Positions 35,784 to 47,000 of a DNA stretch of 64,000 bases are shown here, piece after piece (the stretch's first letter is position 1; each line of letters opens with the position of its first letter). This stretch comes from Diplosphaera chodatii (lineage: Eukaryota; Chlorophyta; Trebouxiophyceae; Prasiolales; Stichococcaceae). The position numbers were made by a program, and so were the translations under genes. The notes under the pieces are model-generated. The model did not search any database, was not told the origin of the DNA, and was given only the letters and a program-made list of their open reading frames with translations. The DNA lies in NCBI GenBank assembly GCA_032358165.1, contig JAALGY010000010.1, positions 496,001-560,000 on the forward strand, given 5' to 3'.

Positions 35784-36370
35784 TGCGTTATTCACCTGAA
35801 GTATATGATGTGCGGATGATCCAGTCCGGATTACATGCATCACTGCAGCAGCGTCTGCCGCAGCCATACCGGACTAAACAGAAATGTGTGCAGCAAGCAT
35901 GTGCAGCGTGTGCAACTTCGAGTGACGTGCTGGTGGTCAAGGGCGTGTCGCGCACCGCAGGTCGCGCGTCTGACGCATGCGCATGATTTGTGCGCTGCCG
36001 CTTTGCTGGATGATCGCACGGACTGCTGTCAGCTGAGCGGGGTTGCAGGTACCGCAGCATGGCAGCACAGGTGTCAGTGATAAAATGGGCGCCAGTGCAA
36101 GTGTGCGCGCATGCTACACTGTCTGCGTGAACACGTGCACCTGCGTCATACAGTAAGGTGGTTGCTCAAATTTGAACGCAGAGTCCCCCAACGTGCCCCA
36201 CGCAAACATGCACCAACGCACACGCATTGCAACGCACAGACACTAGACCCGCGTGCATGTTCTGGTGCTGTAGCTGGTGCTGGCTGCAAAGCTTGCTGCT
36301 GTATCGTTGACCTCAAGCAGCAGCCCAGCTGCGCCACTCGCTTTGTACACCATTGACAACATCACGAAAC
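35784..36370. other. Spacer before the H2B-like gene
   Basis: 587 bp with short open frames on both strands and no motif. It probably carries the promoter and 5' UTR of the H2B-like gene, or introns if the upstream exons belong to it. Confidence 0.4.
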
Positions 36371-37167
36371 ATGCCAGGCAATGAGGCGAAATCAACATGT
36401 TCGAAGCCATCAGGCAATGTCAGGCCTTCATCACAGCGCTCACCTGCGCCGGAGCACCTGCAGGCCGCAACTGCACAACGGGATGCCGCCGCATGCCAGC
36501 TGGATGTGCAGCAATCCATTCACATCGCCCAGCACGGCAGCCCGGTCCGGGAGACAGATGCGGCAGATGCTGTGGATGATTGCGGACAGGATGCCCCTGG
36601 GGACGACTCAGCTGAGGATGTCCGCGCGTGCCTGTTCAGCCTGCTGCAGCGGAAATGCCCGGAGCTTCGGATCACCTGCAATGCGCTCGGCATGCTGGAA
36701 GGGCTGCTGAACGAGGTGCCGCCCTGTCACACAAACCATGTTGTCATCACTGGGTGTACTGCATCACCCGCTCTGGCATGCCTGCGATCATTACGCAGCG
36801 CCCCTCCGCCCGCAGGTCCTGCAGCGTGTGCTGGCCGAGGCCCTGCAGGAGCCTCAGTCCGGCCACAGCGAGCCCGAGCCGCTGACCAGCCTGGCGATCC
36901 AGAAGGCATGCCGCCTGCTCTTGATGATGTCATTGCAGGGTACTCGTGGTAGTGTTCATGCTTCCGCCAGATCAGAGTGGGGTCTTACTGTGCTGACAGG
37001 CAGTGAAGAAGCTGCTACCCACAGAACAGCTGCCTGTCAGCGCGTTGAAGCAGTCGTGGCATCTGGACAAGCAGAGCCTGCGGGGAATCAAGCGGCGGCG
37101 TGACACTGGGCTTGAAGCTGAAGCCCAGCAACACGACTTCCAGGATGTCAGCGAGCTCAAACAGTGA
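36371..37167 (+). CDS. Divergent histone H2B-like (histone-fold) protein
   Basis: Predicted 200 residues from three exons: 36371-36715, 36816-36905 and 37000-37167. Residues 1-90 are Ser/Gln/Asp-rich and acidic, without the Lys-rich tail of core H2B. The histone fold then runs CLFSLLQRKCPELRITCNAL (alpha-1 and loop 1), GMLEGLLNEV-LQRVLAEALQ (alpha-2), an insert QEPQSGHSEPEP, LTSLAIQKAVKKLLPTEQLP (loop 2 and alpha-3) and VSALKQ. Position by position this tracks canonical H2B: I..KAMGIMNSFVNDIFERI, ITSREIQTAVRLLLPGEL, and the Ala-rich C-terminal helix. The tail WHLDKQSLRGIKRRR then acidic residues is non-canonical. The second intron needs a GC donor (AAG/GCATGC); the competing GT donor would give ACRLLLMM and lose the H2B match. 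Alternatives are a TAF- or CENP-type histone-fold subunit. Convergent with the PAP2 gene. Confidence 0.72.
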
Positions 37168-37298
37168 CCAACTAAAGCAACTGATCTGTCGTGTCAACCA
37201 TAGCATGGTCGAGCAGGTTAATATGCTAGAACCTTCAGACAAACCACTGGTACCGTACAGTTCTGACGCTGATAACGCTTTGATAATTCTCAATCTCT

Positions 37299-39773
37299 TC
37301 ACCAACCCAGCCAAGCAAATAGTCTCGGTGCAAGCTCTGCGACGGTCCATCCGATGCTGGCGTACGCTGCAAAGCGTGCTGTGTCAATGACATCCCAGGG
37401 CTTCCCGTCCTTCGTGAGCGGAATGCCGTGCTCTTGCCACAGTGGCCCATCGCCCAGGTTGTGCTGCGGTGGCTGCCATAACCGGCGCACTTGCACCTGC
37501 CGATAGCACATGACCACTATTCCATCCACTGCTGACACATGGCAGAACAAAATCGCAAAATCCCACAGATATGCAGCAGCTGCAGTGTCCTCACCGGGAA
37601 GAATAAATACAGTGGTGGCACCAGCACAAGAGCAATGCGCTTGGCGCACCGCTGATTTGCTGCCACCAGGGCAAATCCTGCATGTCATGACGAAACATCT
37701 ATGAGACTTCACATGGCTGCTGTTGCAAGGCTGAGCATGTAAGGGCAGCGCACTGTGTACTGTTCCCATGATGATGCGGACACACCAAGACCCAGGCGCC
37801 TGATAACTCCCCAGGCCCCCGCCCTGTCGAGGAAAGATGCCCAGATGGGATCCTTCACCATGAACCGTCCATATATCCGAGCCACGCCCGTCGCAATACC
37901 AAATCCGACTGCCACAAATGCTGTCGAGTCCCCAAACGATGGCGTGTGGCGGATGGGCTGAGGGTGGCACCTCAGCACCACTGCTGCTGCAAGCAGCTGC
38001 AGCCAGGACGCACAAGTGCATCAGCAGAGGCAGCAGAAGCATGCAGGATTGCAAAGGGCGTCTTGGGGTCGAGCTGTCTACAAAACTGAATGTCCCACCA
38101 AGGATCCTGCCACGACAGGCCATGGGCTGTCCAGCATGAAGGACTCCAGCTCGTCTGCAAGCCGAACGCCGTGTTTGCATCAGTGCAAGCCCTGACAGTA
38201 CAAGCACTGACAGTCACACAATACTTCAGCAAATGGACATGATGCTTTCAGGCATTACTCCGAGGAGCATTGCGCACCATCCACTGTGATGTAGAAGTTC
38301 AGCACTGCGACGCCCCCCAGCATTCCCCCAAGGACATCAATCGGCTGCACGGCACAGAGGCAACCTCACTTTCACTGGACATCCTTGTAATATCATGTCG
38401 ACATGCAGGTTGAATTGCCCAACCAAAAGCAGGCCCTGTACCGTGTGCATGCCAAGATACATCCGCGCAAATGCTATGAACGCAATCCACGCCGAGGCCA
38501 GCACATATAATAAGCGCCCCATGGACATGCTGATATGCCCATGCTCCTGCAACGAGGGAGATGCATGATGAAGCATGCTTTGGTCAACATAGTACAGCAC
38601 TGATGAGCATGAGAGACACAGTCGATCACCAGTAGGAAGTATATGATGTAGAAGCTCATGCAGCAGGAATTCAGGGTGTGCGATGAAGGCAACCCAAACT
38701 CCTGCGCACCAATGGCAAAGCTGCACATGATGATGTGCTGCCGAGGAGTTGTCTTACATTGGGCATTGGCCTTTGTCATGCAGACACTCTCCTGGCATGG
38801 TACTACCTTACCTGCGCGCTGCTGGTGAGCTCGCTGGTCTCCTGGGATACGAACACCCGTGCACTGCCATCTTCGTTGAGGAATGCTGCTGGCCGTGGAG
38901 AGCACACTAGATCCTGCAGACAGAGCACCAAGTGCTCAACATGGCTGTTGGCGATCGCTGCATACGGCAACAACATGAAAGCAGGAGGCATGGTGCTACA
39001 GTCCAGACAGCCGCACCTTCATTGCATTGCCCACAAACATGGCGAAAGCCAGTAGGAATACCAGGTGCCAGGCCAGTTGCGCATTGACGACCTGTTCAAG
39101 TAAGGACGTGATATGAGCAAGTTTGGTACTTCAGCAAAAGTGCATCATGCAACATGCGGGTTCCCAACTGGTGCTGTATGATAGTGGAGTTGGAGCTGCA
39201 TGGAGGGATATGGTCACACACCCAGGACAACATGAGGTGCTGCACATACCCAGAACAGCACAGGGAGGAACGTGACGTAAAACTCCACACTGACCGTCAA
39301 AGAGCACCTGCGGCAGCAGTTCAGGTTTGTGCCAGGTGGCATGGGAGACATCAAGCAGATGGTCGTGTGCGACAAGTGCCAAAGCATCTGACACGCTAGT
39401 CCCACCATGAACAGAAGGATATGAGCAGTGGGTGCCGCAGCGCTTGCAGCTGCTCATTCCGCTGCACACCCCGCTCCGCATGGAAGAGCACCCACGGCCG
39501 AAAGGCGGCCCTGCAGCACGATGATCCCAAGTTATCAGAATAACGAAACGCAGCATGCCGCCCCTGACCCACGAACCCGCCGCTGATGGTACGATTGCCA
39601 GGTGCTCTGAGCGGTAAGGGAGTGTATGCAAGCGGCTTGGCTGGGCTGACTGACCTCAAGGCGCCATGCACAGGGGGAAACAGCAGCGGCAGCAAGACAC
39701 AGGCTGCAAGGGTCCGGCTGATCCATGTCTCAAATGGCAGCCCCGATGCCGCAGCAACTGTAGCGTCTTTCAT
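37299..39773 (-). CDS. PAP2-family membrane phosphatase, sphingoid-base-1-phosphate phosphatase-like
   Basis: ATG at 39773; LAACVLLPLLFPPVHGAL is a first hydrophobic segment. Then RNEQLQALRHPLLISF, VSVEFYVTFLPVLFWV (TM) and AWHLVFLLAFAMFVGNAM-KDLVCSPRP, which is PAP2 motif 1 (K-x6-R-P). Motif 2 is EFGLPSSHTLNSCCMSFYII, and motif 3 is ARMYLGMHT-PIDVLGG (R-x5-H-x3-D). Later exons give further TM segments: GGVAVLNFYITV, GDSTAFVAVGFGIATGVARI, YLWDFAILFCHVSAVDGIVV and FAAYASIGWTVAELAPRLF, stop at 37299. The PSSHT..S and SVEFY..FLP..FW blocks resemble long-chain-base 1-phosphate phosphatases (S1P phosphatases), ER enzymes that dephosphorylate sphingoid phosphates; substrate is inferred from family. 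The first residue of motif 3 is Ala, where many members have Ser. Divergent from the RS-domain gene. Confidence 0.88.
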
Positions 39774-40331
39774 TCGACTTGGCCTTGGGCAGCGCCGCCC
39801 GTAATCAGCTGCCTATGCCGCAATTGACTAGTTTTTCATCACTTCACTGCACACTGTTGCGTCCGAGCCTAAAGCAGCGCCCCGCTACGAAGACACTAAG
39901 CCACGCAGCAACCTAGCAATAGTTCAGCATGGCGCTGCAGGCTGGACACCTGAGATCGTTGGGGCACCTGATCACAAGACAGGCTTGCACGTGCCCTTCC
40001 GGAGCTCGATGTCTCAAACAAACGTATAGACCCACCAATGTGATATGTGTCGACTGGTGCTGTGGGCCTGTGGCACATGTTTTGACCTGTTGTTGTGCGG
40101 CATGGCATTGCATGCCGACCGTTAATTCTAGCTGAATTCCTGATTCGGATTCCTATTCATAACATGCATGTTTTGCCGCATGCCAAAGTGTGCAGGTTAG
40201 TGTCCATGCAGCAGTGTTGCGCTCACGATCGTGCAATCACTTGGGAAACCCTGCAGCCATCCGAACAGCGGCGTGTTGGGCAGGTCCGCCTTGGTTGCAT
40301 CTGAAAACGTCGAATCACCTTTCACCAAAAG
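39774..40331. promoter_or_regulatory. Divergent promoter region, PAP2 / RS-domain gene
   Basis: 558 bp between opposite starts, AT-richer than its neighbours. No defined element was found. Confidence 0.45.
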
Positions 40332-43246
40332 ATGTCACCGTCCGTCTCGAAATCCAGGAGCCGGAGCCCGGTGCGCGTCCGGAGCGCCACGCCCAGGTCG
40401 CGCAGCCGCTCGCGTGAGCCGCTGCCCTCCCTCTTGTCCCGCCCATCCGCACAATTTTTGCAGGCGCACAAGCGTGCAAGCCGCTGCGTGCGACACGAGG
40501 CCGTACCCCTGCCGTGCACGACATCACGCCGATGCTGCTGCTGCTGCTGCGGCGGCGGCTTGAGCCGCCACCGGTGACGCCGCTCTAGCAGCTGGTGCTG
40601 CTGCCCCATTTGCCTGCTGCGAGCACAGTAACCGCATTGTCAGCGGAGGTCCCAGCTGCCTGCCTTGCTGCTGCTGCCGCGTTTCCCGCACTCCTGCTCA
40701 AGCACAGCCCACCTGCACAACATCACACGTCGGTTGGCACGATGAGGTGAGGGTCTTGCCGTGTGTCGACGGCAAGAGACGTGGGCACTGTTCCAAAACT
40801 GTAGCGCAGATCACACAGACTGTGCTGCACTTTGTCCGTTCGGTGACAACAGCTGAGTTCCTCCGTGCTGCTCCTCTCCTTTTTAAAGACATGTGATTGT
40901 GTTTATTCTGCCAGGTTCGTGGGACCTTACAGGCTTGTGTGCTGCCTGCAGCGGTGGATCGTGCCAGGTCTCGCTCTCCCATCAGGCGAGCTCCACTGAT
41001 GTGCTGCCAGCTCCATCCACAGACCCCTCTTGCATGCAGCTTGTCGCACCTCGTATGCATGTTCCTGCGTGGCTGTCCTGCTGAGCAGGGTGTGAGAGCG
41101 CAGGCGCCGCTCGCCCAGCGACAGCCGCAGCCCGGTGCGCAGGCGATCACGGACGCCCGTGCGCAGGTCCCGCAGCAGGTCGCGGGGTGGCGACCCCTAC
41201 TGGCAGGTGTCGACAGCACTTCAGCATCGCATCGCCTTGTTCTCGAAGATGCTGGGATTGCGGTGACCTGAACAGGAAGCAGGCTAGGGGTTTGGGGCTT
41301 CTGAGCAGAACGAGAGTCTGTTGGCACCGCAGAAAAAGCTTAACCGGCTGATCGATGACGGCATCGTGCGGCCTGGAGAGCTGGACAACATGACGCTGGA
41401 CGCTCTGGAGGGTGAGGGCCTGCCGGGGTGTGTCGCACGTTCGCGGTGTACAGTTGCAAAGCTAGGCGTTCAACGTTGGTGATGCGCTGTGAAGATGCTA
41501 CTGCCCCGCGTGCAGACCTGTCCAGTGACCTGGCGGAGTGCGCCATTGAGCGCTTTGCCGAGGCCAACTTCTCGCGCATCAACAACAAGAGCGGCTTCCT
41601 GATGGTGCGCTGCTCTGCCTGCCGCTTGCAGCCTGCTGCTCGCATGACAGCTTTGCCTGATGGCTGTGATGTCGTCAAGCGGCTGAGGGGTGGCGCTGTT
41701 GCGCTGCACAGGGCATCATCCGGCGTGTGAAGGAGGACGGCCCAGATGGCGGGCACGTGAACATGGACATCCTGTCGCGCTCTGTGCGCCACCGCTTGCG
41801 CGACCTCATGGACGACGTGAGCCATGTCCTGGTCTGACTGCATGCACTTGGTTCGTGTCCTCTGATTGTTGCTAGATGGTGGGCTCCTGTCATTGTGCTG
41901 CTCCTGTGACCTGCTTCGATGGCCACCCTACTGGCCATGGTGAAGCAGAACGCGACCCTCTGGTTGCAAGATCGACCACACCACCGGTGACCCCACGCAC
42001 CGACCTCCTCCCCCTGCAGCAAAAGCTGACCAACACGGAGGTGGACCAGCGCATGGTCAAGGCGCTGGCGGACCTGCCGTCGGAGCTGGGCCTGGAGGCC
42101 GTCGACAAATTCGCCACCTCCAACCTGGACTCTGTGCGCTCCAAGACCGGCTTCATGGTGAGCGCGCCCCGCGTGGTGGCCCCCGCCCACACGTGCCTCC
42201 ACAGCCTTCCTCCTTGTGCTGTCACGTCAGCCGCCAGCTGGCACCGAAGGGCCGTGAAAGCCTTCGGCGCCAGCTGGGTTTTAGCTGTTGCTGCCAAGGT
42301 ACACGAGCTTGGCGTTGCTGCGGTGTTGCCGCTCTTCTCTAAGACTGCTGGCTCGGTTCTGTGTAACACGCAGATGGGCATCATCAAGCGGGTGGCGCAG
42401 GAGGGCATGATGGGCGGGCGCCCGCCAATGGGTGGGGGCTGGGGTATGGTCCCTGCCCTGCCGCCACTCTGGGCAGCGAGCAGCCTGCATCCCTTGCTTC
42501 CAGCATGGCCATCATGTTCAAACTTGCAAGCTTGCATGCATCTGTTAGCTCTGGTACATCGTGCTTATGTGTGCTCATGCTGCATCAAGCTCTGTAAGCA
42601 GAGCATCGAGGTCCGACTGCTCATTGCTGCTTTATAGGGGGCGGCTATGGCCCTCCACCTGGCATGTACGGCGGTGGCGGTGAGTCGTACAGACTGCTTG
42701 CTATCTACTATCCGATCGTCCCTCATATACTGCACCCATGTACAGCTCCATAGCACCGGCTGGGAATATCACCCGACATGCAATGCTGATCCATGTCGTG
42801 CTGCTGTGACCAGGTTATGGCGGCGGAGGTAGACTATTTTCATCAGTAATCACCTCGTGTAGCCTACCATTCATGTCGCACCTCTTTCAGGTTTGATCGG
42901 CGGTCGACTCACTGTGTATGTTTGGTGAATGGCAGGCTATGGCGGTGGTCCTCGCGGGGGCTATGGTGGTGGAGGTGAGCACATGCTGTGCTGTGCATAC
43001 GGTCGTTGTACACTAGGAGGATTGGGCCCTGATTATAATTGCGAGCTTCCCAAGCCGCTGCTGTGGCCTGCCAATGGCTGATTTACTGCGCAACATCCCT
43101 GCAGCTTTCGGCTTTGTTGGAGTTTGGTTGTATCACGCTTTCGACGCAGTGTGCACATGCCATGTCAACAACATCTTCTTGATGCAGGCGGAGGCGGGTA
43201 TGGTGGGTACGATGACAGAGACCGCTACTATGACCGCAGATACTGA
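40332..43246 (+). CDS. RS-domain, tandem hnRNP Q/R-type acidic domain, Gly-rich RNA-binding-type protein
   Basis: ATG at 40332: MSPSVSKSRSRSPVRVRSAT, then more RS/RD exons (RARSRSPIRRRSPSDSRSP, RRSRSRSRGGDPYWQ). Next, KKLNRLIDDGIVRPGELDNM with TLDALEG, then DLAECAIERFAEANFSRINN-KSGFLMGIIRRV (about 41517-41740). A second copy follows from 42021: QKLTNTEVDQRMVKALADLP, GLEAVDKFATSNLDSVRS-KTGFMMGIIKRV. Both copies match the acidic (NURR) domain of hnRNP Q/R (GL...L......LDSL....A...L..F..S.L..V.NKS.FL.G...). The 3' exons encode GGYGPPPGMYGGGG, PRGGYGGG and GGYDDRDRYYDRRY, stop at 43246. One GY-rich exon (42815-42829) is only 15 nt. No RRM is visible. The RS and GGY regions suggest nuclear RNA binding; this is inference. 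The first RS introns include one GC-AG intron (donor about 40988). Confidence 0.8.
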
Positions 43247-44008
43247 TGACTGCACCGTTGGGCCACTGAACTCGGTGGTGTGCCATACTGCTGGCTCAGT
43301 GGTCCCTGCCAGATTGTCAGGATTTCGATGTCTGCTCTGGTCATTGTCGGGTAACGAACCAACTAGCCCCACTGTCAGGAGTGTAACTGGTTTGAAACAA
43401 AGCCTCCACCGTTGATGTCAACATATCATGGGAGGTCCACACGCGAGGTGCCCAAGCCTGCTGTGATCAGGAAATTTTCTGCAGCATGTTGCATGTTACC
43501 AACAAGACGCTCGCCCAGATCATATCTGGGCCATGCACAGCTTTGGCGCCAGAGATACCTCATCTACACGCAACCAATATCTGTACGTTGAAAGGAGCCG
43601 CTATTGCAACTCCAGATCCTGAGTGCACGTTGCGAACTGCGTCTGGCAGGCGCCACCAAGGCCGGCTCGGGGTTACCGTGTAGCCTGCTTGATGCCAAGG
43701 AAGTGCGGCAGTCCAGTTGTGCCCTGTTGGAAAACACCATCTGCTGGACACTGAGTCCCTGCTGAGCACCCAGAGCCCCACAGTTCACGACTAGCCACAA
43801 AACAAATGGTCATGCCACGGATGGTCATGATGTGGAAGTGCACCTATGTGCGCCATACTCCTTTGGCAAGATAGCTATAGCAAAGACCTGAGCAACTGAA
43901 GATCTGTGCCAGCCCTGACAGTATGCAGTGATTTACTGCATACTGTCGTGCGACGGACCTGCTGATCAACTGTTTGCCACTGCACTAGACCTGCCGCCGC
44001 TCAGCAGC
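43247..44008. other. Convergent spacer with hairpin
   Basis: 762 bp between two stops. It holds a TGTAA motif (43382-43386), the usual green-algal polyadenylation signal, about 136 bp after the RS-gene stop, and a strong hairpin at 43917-43947. No coding support. Confidence 0.5.
43917..43947. repeat. Perfect 12-bp stem, 7-nt loop inverted repeat
   Basis: GACAGTATGCAG, loop TGATTTA, CTGCATACTGTC. It lies about 60 bp past the golgin stop codon, on the side where the golgin 3' UTR would be. Confidence 0.75.
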
Positions 44009-47000
44009 TCATGGTTGCCAGGGCGGCAGCCATGTCTTGCTCTTACGCACGTCCAGACGCCGTAAGTCATTTGGTGTAAATGACAGAAGCCGCGCCAGCA
44101 CGGGCAGCAGGCTGCTGTGCACTGGCAGCTTGTCGGTCTCAAAGCCACTGCAAGGCAGCAGCAGACATATTAGTCAGCTACATTGCGAGGCTTCCATGCA
44201 TGAAGATCATGTGATACAGCACCTAGTCACTTGCAACTGCTGCTCGTGCGTAAAACGCTAGATTATCCATCCGTTGGCAAAGTCGACTGGGGCATCAGGA
44301 CAGTTCAAACGCATGGTTGTGGGCTGCACCTGACGATGACATCCTTCACATAGTTTACATCGACTTCGGCACGCTTCTCGCGCCGCCGCATCTCTGTCAA
44401 CTCCTCCTTCAGTATGGCTGCAGCACGATCTCGGAGCCGCTCTGTCTGCTGTCTGCGCACGGCATGAGTGAGGCTCGTAGGCCACATGCTGGGTAAGTGG
44501 AGTCACGATGCTGAACGGTTGCAAGCACAACAGTGCGACATTGATGTGGGAGCGGATGCGCTGCATGCTGATGGCTTCAACAGCAGGAAACCGGGCACCC
44601 ACCGGTCTTCGAGGTCCTTCTGCAGTGCTGCAAGCCGCGCCTGCAGCGTCGTGAGCTCCTCCTGCTGTCCATCCTGCAAGCAGCATTCCCGCTTATCGCG
44701 ACACGGCAGAAGGGTGTCGTGGATGGAGCAGCAGGGCAAGCCCGGGCATGCACCCCCATGCATCAGTACTGCACACAGCCAGAGGCCTCTGCAAAGGTGA
44801 GCCTATCAACAGGCAGCCTCCCATTACAAAGTACAGAGGGGTACACTGTTATAGGTATGACAGGGTATGTGATATACACATGCCAGCCAATGAGCAGCAA
44901 CCTTGGGAGACACCGGCGAGGCGGGCTCAATCTCAGCGAAGCTGACGGTGCGCCGCACAGGCTGCGCCGGCTTCCACCCGTTCGCAGCGTCCTCTGACAG
45001 CGCGTCGCCATGTCGTGGACTCGCGATGCCGGGGTGGGATGCCGTCCGCAGCGCGCTGGGCAGCGGCGTGCGGGCCTGCGCCAGCAGTGGCTCTCGGTCT
45101 GCTGGGGGCCCATGTTGATTGCTTGCATGATGTGAGCGATCGCTGCCAGTGTGCTGGTCTGGTGCATGGCTTGGCCGATTTGGACAGTGACTTGCAGCAG
45201 AGCTGGGCAGCTGGGCATGACAGCACCTTCACGGCCGCAATCTGGGCGTCCTTGTCCGCCATCATGGCCTGGGCGCGCTCCCGCACCTGCGCCACCTCCT
45301 CTGCCGCCGCCTGTGCGCGCGCCTGCACAGCATCCGGGCAACATCCTCAGCCCCGATACATGCATGTAGAAGCACCACCCAACCTGCGAACAGGCAGGAC
45401 TCTCAGCCTGGACTGCCACCATACCATCCCTGCTGCAGCCTGCTCTGAAGCCATCCCCGTGCCCACCTGCCACTCGGCCACGTCCTCCTCCGCGGCCGCA
45501 GCCCGCTGCTCGGCGTCTGCAGCTTCCGCCGCCGCCGCCTGCGCCCGCTGGCCTGCCTCCGCATGCGCGGCGGCCAGCCGCTCGGCGAAGCTGGCCTCGC
45601 GGTGCCGCAGCTCCGTCGCCAGTCGGTCCGCCTCCGCCTCTGCTGTCTGCCTGCAGGGCAATGAGATTACACCTTTAGGTTTGTGCCACACCAACAGACA
45701 GCTGATATCCTTCTTGAAATGTGCGTGGGTTGCATGACAATGTCAGTGCGCGGGCGATCATCTCACCATTTGGGGATGGCGTCAAGTGTTGATGCACCAG
45801 GCATGCATCGGCAATGCTGTACAGCAGTGCCGGAGGGAGTGGTGCACCTGGCTCTGAGGGCTGCCGACGCCTCGCGCATGGCGGCGGCCTGCTCGCTGCG
45901 CAGCGTGTCCAGCTCGGACTCCAGCGCCGCCTCCGCCGCCTCCGCCTGCTGCTGCATCTCTGCGGACGCCGCCTCTGCCGCGGCCGCCTCGGCAGCTGCG
46001 ACGATGCCCTGCACCGCCGGTGGCCAGCTCGACCGGTCCTGCATGTTCATCATACAGGTCCTTCAACTTTGGGCTTTGTGCAAGGGTCTCTGGCAACCGC
46101 AAGGCGTCGGGAGCTCACTGCATCTGCAGCCTGCAAGCAGGGAAGCCTGTCGCAGGTCCTGCAGGTCTTGCCTGCTCCTGGAGGCGCTCCAGCTCCCTTT
46201 CCGCTGCCCGCAGGCCATGCGCGTGGTCTAGCCGCTGTTGATCCACCATCGCTGGAGAGGAATCAAGCGGGATTATCCGCGAAATGATGCTGCAATGTTA
46301 GCATTCAACTAGGCAAATCCAAGTGGATCAGGCGGCGTCAAGTGGGCAGGCCACCCACCATGTGCAGCCTCGAGCTCCACCTCGGCATGCCTCAGCTGAT
46401 CCTCCAGCCTGGCCGTGGCCGCAGCCGTGGTGGCCAGCTCCGCCTGTTGCACCATGTGATTGCCATGGTTGTGAGCATGCTGCATGCTGCAGCAGCCATC
46501 ACGCTGAAGGTTGTGAGTAGCTGCTAGGTGCAGAACAAGGGGGTGCCTTCGCACCTGTGCCGTTTGCAGCTGGCTGCGCAGGGAGTCAGCCTCCTGCCCC
46601 TGTGCCTGCGCTGCTTCCAGCTGTTCCCGTGCTGCCACCAGCTGCATCAGAGACATCCATGTTAGCCTGGCTGATGCAACGCTGATCATGAGTCATGTGC
46701 AGCTTGGAACAGGGTCCGGCCTCAGAACCGTAGTAATTCGTTTTATGTGTGTCATCCACACGAGGGTTCGGACTGACGTGCAATAAAAGCTCATCCCTGG
46801 CCAGGAGTCAACCGCTACCCTACTATGCATGTGCGACGGATTGATGCTGCGCTTGCCGGATGCACGGCCGCCAGATATGCAGCCAGGACACGGTCGGGTG
46901 CCCTGCTGCTCGACTTGCCTGCTGCTCGAGCTCCACCCGCTCTGCAAGGGCGGCCTTGCTCTTGGCCTGGAACTGGCGCAGGAACTCACGGCGACCTTCC

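Noticed and set aside
40530..40555. CTG/CGG triplet run
   Set aside because: Short (about five CTG units) and within an intron or low-complexity segment; not long enough to be notable.
40698..41327. Minus-strand frame of 209 codons
   Set aside because: Antisense to RS-domain exons whose splice joins restore SRSP repeats on the plus strand.
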